A stretch of 64,000 bases of DNA from Adenophora triphylla var. japonica (taxonomy: Eukaryota > Streptophyta > Magnoliopsida > Asterales > Campanulaceae), in the NCBI GenBank assembly GCA_022495995.1, contig JAFEMH010002097.1, positions 248,001-312,000 on the forward strand, written 5' to 3'. Below, in pieces: positions 61,489 to 64,000 of this stretch. Under the pieces are notes generated by a model. That model did not search any database. It was not told where the DNA came from and was given only the letters and a program-made list of their open reading frames with translations. The translations under genes were made by a program, and so were the position numbers. How positions within the stretch are numbered: position 1 is the first letter of the stretch; each line of letters starts with the position of its first letter.

Positions 61489-61856
61489 AAGAGATGCTAT
61501 TTACAAAAAAAAAATATGTAAGATGTAATATTATAAAAAACTACTTTTTTTTTGCCTTTTCGATTAAACAACTGATAAATATATTTATCAATGTAAAATT
61601 TATTTATCAGTTGTTTATAACTGATAAGTTCATTTATCAGTTGTTTATAACTGATAAATTCATTTATTAGTTTTTTTACAAATTATTGCGTGCTTAGTTT
61701 TTTGGTTAAACAACTAATAACTGCATTTTACATTGATAAATGTATTTATCAGTTGTTTCAGATAAACGCAAAATAAAGTAGTTTTTGTAATATTTAAAGA
61801 GTTTTTGTAATATCCAACTTGTGTACATTTTTTTTTGTAATATCCATCTTTCAAAA
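61489..61856. mobile_element. Palindrome-bearing MITE, copy 2
   Basis: Inverted ends (GAGATGCTATTTACAAAAA and TTTTTTGTAATATCCATCTT) and internal repeats of ACTGATAAA...TTTATCAGT, the same family as 45262-45680. The palindromes here have more variants. Confidence 0.6.
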
Positions 61857-62040
61857 GTAATTTTTTGATAAATGGCCCAAAAGAAATTTTAGAAAATTAA
61901 GTTTTTTTTTTTTAAAAAAAAAAAAACTCATTTCTCATGACATCTCACTTAATCATTATGATTGAAAAAATAAAAAAATGAAATAAATTTACAGACCACA
62001 AATAAGAACAGATTAAAATAATTCTGACCATATCACATAT

Positions 62041-62957
62041 TAGGGGTGTAAATGGTTCGACTTGGTTCGGTTTGGACAAATTTAGAGACCAAACCGCTAG
62101 TACTCGATTTGGAGAAATTCCAAACCAAATCGAACCATGAAAAATTTCAAATCGAATCGAACCGAACCACCTTGGTTTGGTTCGGTTCGATCTCAAACCG
62201 CGGTTCCATTAAACGGTTCAGACCGCGGTCTGAACCGTGGTCTAGACCGCGGTTCAAACCGGTCCAAACTTCAAAGTCCAAATGTTCCTCCTTCCCTATA
62301 TATTTACTAGTAAAATGAAATGGAATTGTAATGACCTGGACAGGAAGAGTAATCAAGCCACCACAACAGACACCAGCAAAAGCATTCTGGAGATTTGTCC
62401 TGCATTAAAACAAGGCAATAGATGAAATAAGCAGTATATTCACTTAAATTGAATGTAACTTAACATGAGAAAAGGAATTAAATGTGACCACTGAGTAGTG
62501 TACAAAACTGAGTAGAGAACCACTCTGCAAAATAACTGATGTTTGAGAAGTATGGTGCATTTGCTAACCAAATTTACGTCCAAATATCCAAATAGATGTT
62601 TGAAAAGGGAAAGGGAGGGTTAGGTATTTTAGATTAGGGTTTGACAGATTTAAGGGTGGAAATAAAATCAAAATAATCAATGGTTAAGAATCAGTGGTTG
62701 GGTGGCTCAGCTTCATGGTTCGGTTTGGCGGTTCAGTTCGGTGGTTCGATTTGGCGGTTCAGCTCGGTGATTCGGTTTGGTTCGATTTGGTTTGGTTCGA
62801 TTTGGAGGAGTCAGACCGCAAACCAAACCGTACCGCATGGTTTATAATTTTTTGAAACCCGAGCTGAACCGTTAATTGTTAAAAACCAAACCGAACCGAA
62901 TTGAATCGCATGGTTCGATCTCAAATCGCGATTTGAACCGAACCGCTGACACCCCTA
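62041..62957. mobile_element. hAT-type element (917 bp), possible captured exon
   Basis: Ends TAGGGGTGTAAATGG and (complement) TAGGGGTGTCAGCGG, with an 8-bp target duplication with one mismatch (TCACATAT at 62033-62040 and TCACATAC at 62958-62965). The sub-terminal parts are rich in GGTTCGGTTTGG-type words. The middle (62275-62640) differs in composition. Near 62335-62402 the minus strand shows an exon-like block with acceptor TTTAATGCAG and donor CCAG/GTCATT, residues NAFAGVCCGGLITLPVQ, which I do not recognise. Confidence 0.82.
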
Positions 62958-63226
62958 TCACATACTCCATCCGCCTATAAAAATAAATCCATTTTGCAAA
63001 GGTAAATTTGATAGGACTTTGACGGTAATTTATGTTAATTTATTCATCTAAATGAAAATATAAGAAATTTTAATATATTTAAAAGTATATCAATAACGAA
63101 TTTAAATTTTATTTAGATATTTTTTAAAAAATATTTAATTAAATTTCAGTCAAATTAAACATCAAATAATTGAGAGGGATTATTGTGAAATAAGATAACA
63201 AGTGGTGCTTAATTTTCACCTATTTT

Positions 63227-63495
63227 TTTTAGGGAAACTTTCTTCTCCATAAGTTATAGAAAGCCCACTTTTTATCCTTAAAGATATCGAGTTTAGACCT
63301 TAAAACATTGAGTGTAGGCCTTAAAATAACTAAAAAATAAAATAGTGAGTTTAGGCGTTAAAACAGTGAGTTTAAGCTAGAAAATAAAATAGCGAATTTA
63401 GGCCTTAAAACAGTAAGTTTAAGCTTTAAAACACCAATCGATATATTTAAAAACATAATTTTTATAACTTATGAAGAAACATATTTTCTCCAAAA
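63227..63495. mobile_element. Inverted-repeat MITE with a short tandem core
   Basis: Ends TTTTAGGGAAACTTTCTTCT and TATTTTCTCCAAAA resemble those of 43623-43758. The core at about 63290-63440 repeats a phrase like GAGTTTAGGCCTTAAAACAG five or so times. Confidence 0.55.
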
Positions 63496-63499
63496 TTTT

Positions 63500-64000
63500 C
63501 AATTACCATATAATCCCTTAAACCGTTGGAGTGGGAGGGCTGTAGCCCAGACATTTTCCTTTAAAATTCCCATGTTCTATATTATCTGGCCCCTATTATT
63601 AGGGAGTTAATATATTATTATTACATTTATAAACGGGTAACTATTGTTGATAGAGCTAAGGACCCTAAGGCCCACTTTCCAAATCAATATCCCATTTTAA
63701 CCCATATGAGATTAAAATTCCAAATAAACCCAAAGGCCCATTACTCTCAAACGGCGTTAATAGATGGAGCGGTGTTAATTGGCTAAAATCTCGCCGGATC
63801 CGTGATTTCTGGTACTATAGTCGTAATCCAAACCTCAATTCCGGCCAAAATCAAACACAAATCCACGCGAGGGAGGTAATCGGCGAAGAGATTGAAGATC
63901 GCCTCTGTTAACATCCGACCTAGAATTTTGTAAGGTAAGTTTTAATTTTTTTTTTTTAATTGGAATTCGTTTTTGAAAGTTTTCATCAATTCATATAAGA
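63500..64000 (+). other. Possible promoter and 5' leader of a gene beyond the window
   Basis: Composition rises in GC from about 63750. Near 63936 the sequence TTTTGTAAG/GTAAGTTT would be a strong splice donor for a plus-strand leader exon, followed by a T-rich intron-like stretch. No coding frame is seen before the window ends, so this is inference. Confidence 0.3.

Noticed and set aside
61945..62356. Frames rich in Arg/Phe/Asn/Pro on both strands
   Set aside because: They come from the repetitive GGTTCGGTTT-type sub-terminal sequence of the hAT element.

Overview
The window is nuclear DNA of a flowering plant, most likely a eudicot. It has spliced genes with GT-AG introns, a plant-type histone H3.1, a cytosolic fructose-1,6-bisphosphatase, a plant O-fucosyltransferase-family gene, and very many plant transposons. 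Base composition is AT-rich between genes. I cannot name the species.

Genes. From left to right there are four recognisable host genes. (1) An intronless replication-type histone H3.1 (+, 12182-12592) has a perfect E2F site and a TATA box. (2) A seven-exon MINDY-3/FAM188A-type deubiquitinase (-, 14688-25289) encodes 619 aa. (3) A single-coding-exon O-fucosyltransferase-like type II membrane protein (-, 32747-34039) has a 5'-UTR intron. (4) A 12-exon cytosolic fructose-1,6-bisphosphatase (+, 37044-42132) encodes 340 aa and has one GC-AG intron. All exon junctions given for genes 2 and 4 were read from splice signals and keep the frame throughout. Genes 3 and 4 are head to head, about 3 kb apart. 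The genes share no pathway; this is an ordinary gene-plus-transposon stretch. The extreme right edge may hold the 5' leader of another gene.

Mobile DNA fills most of the rest. 2768-11409 is a complete non-coding LTR element (LARD type) with 2.65-kb LTRs. 12999-14262 holds a tRNA-derived SINE and a probable LTR remnant. 27294-28564 is a 1.27-kb near-perfect palindrome with a 9-bp target duplication. 28876-29890 is a tandem array of about 124-bp units split by a Stowaway MITE. 42286-46028 is a cluster of small elements including three mini-Helitrons. 46040-56530 is a nested stack: an old copia LTR and gag remnant holds a hAT element and a MULE, the MULE holds a young copia element, and the MULE right arm also holds a Stowaway. 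57672-62957 holds three hAT-type elements with 8-bp target duplications; one carries captured exons of a 2-alkenal-reductase-type gene. At least a dozen Stowaway MITEs flanked by TA dinucleotides are scattered throughout, four of them inside introns.

I found no wholly new functional system. The most unusual signals are the repeated use of short near-palindromes in clusters inside unrelated transposons, with four different core sequences; the long hairpin-forming MULE; and the gene capture inside a hAT element. No intact transposase or reverse transcriptase was found, so every element here appears to depend on enzymes supplied from elsewhere.
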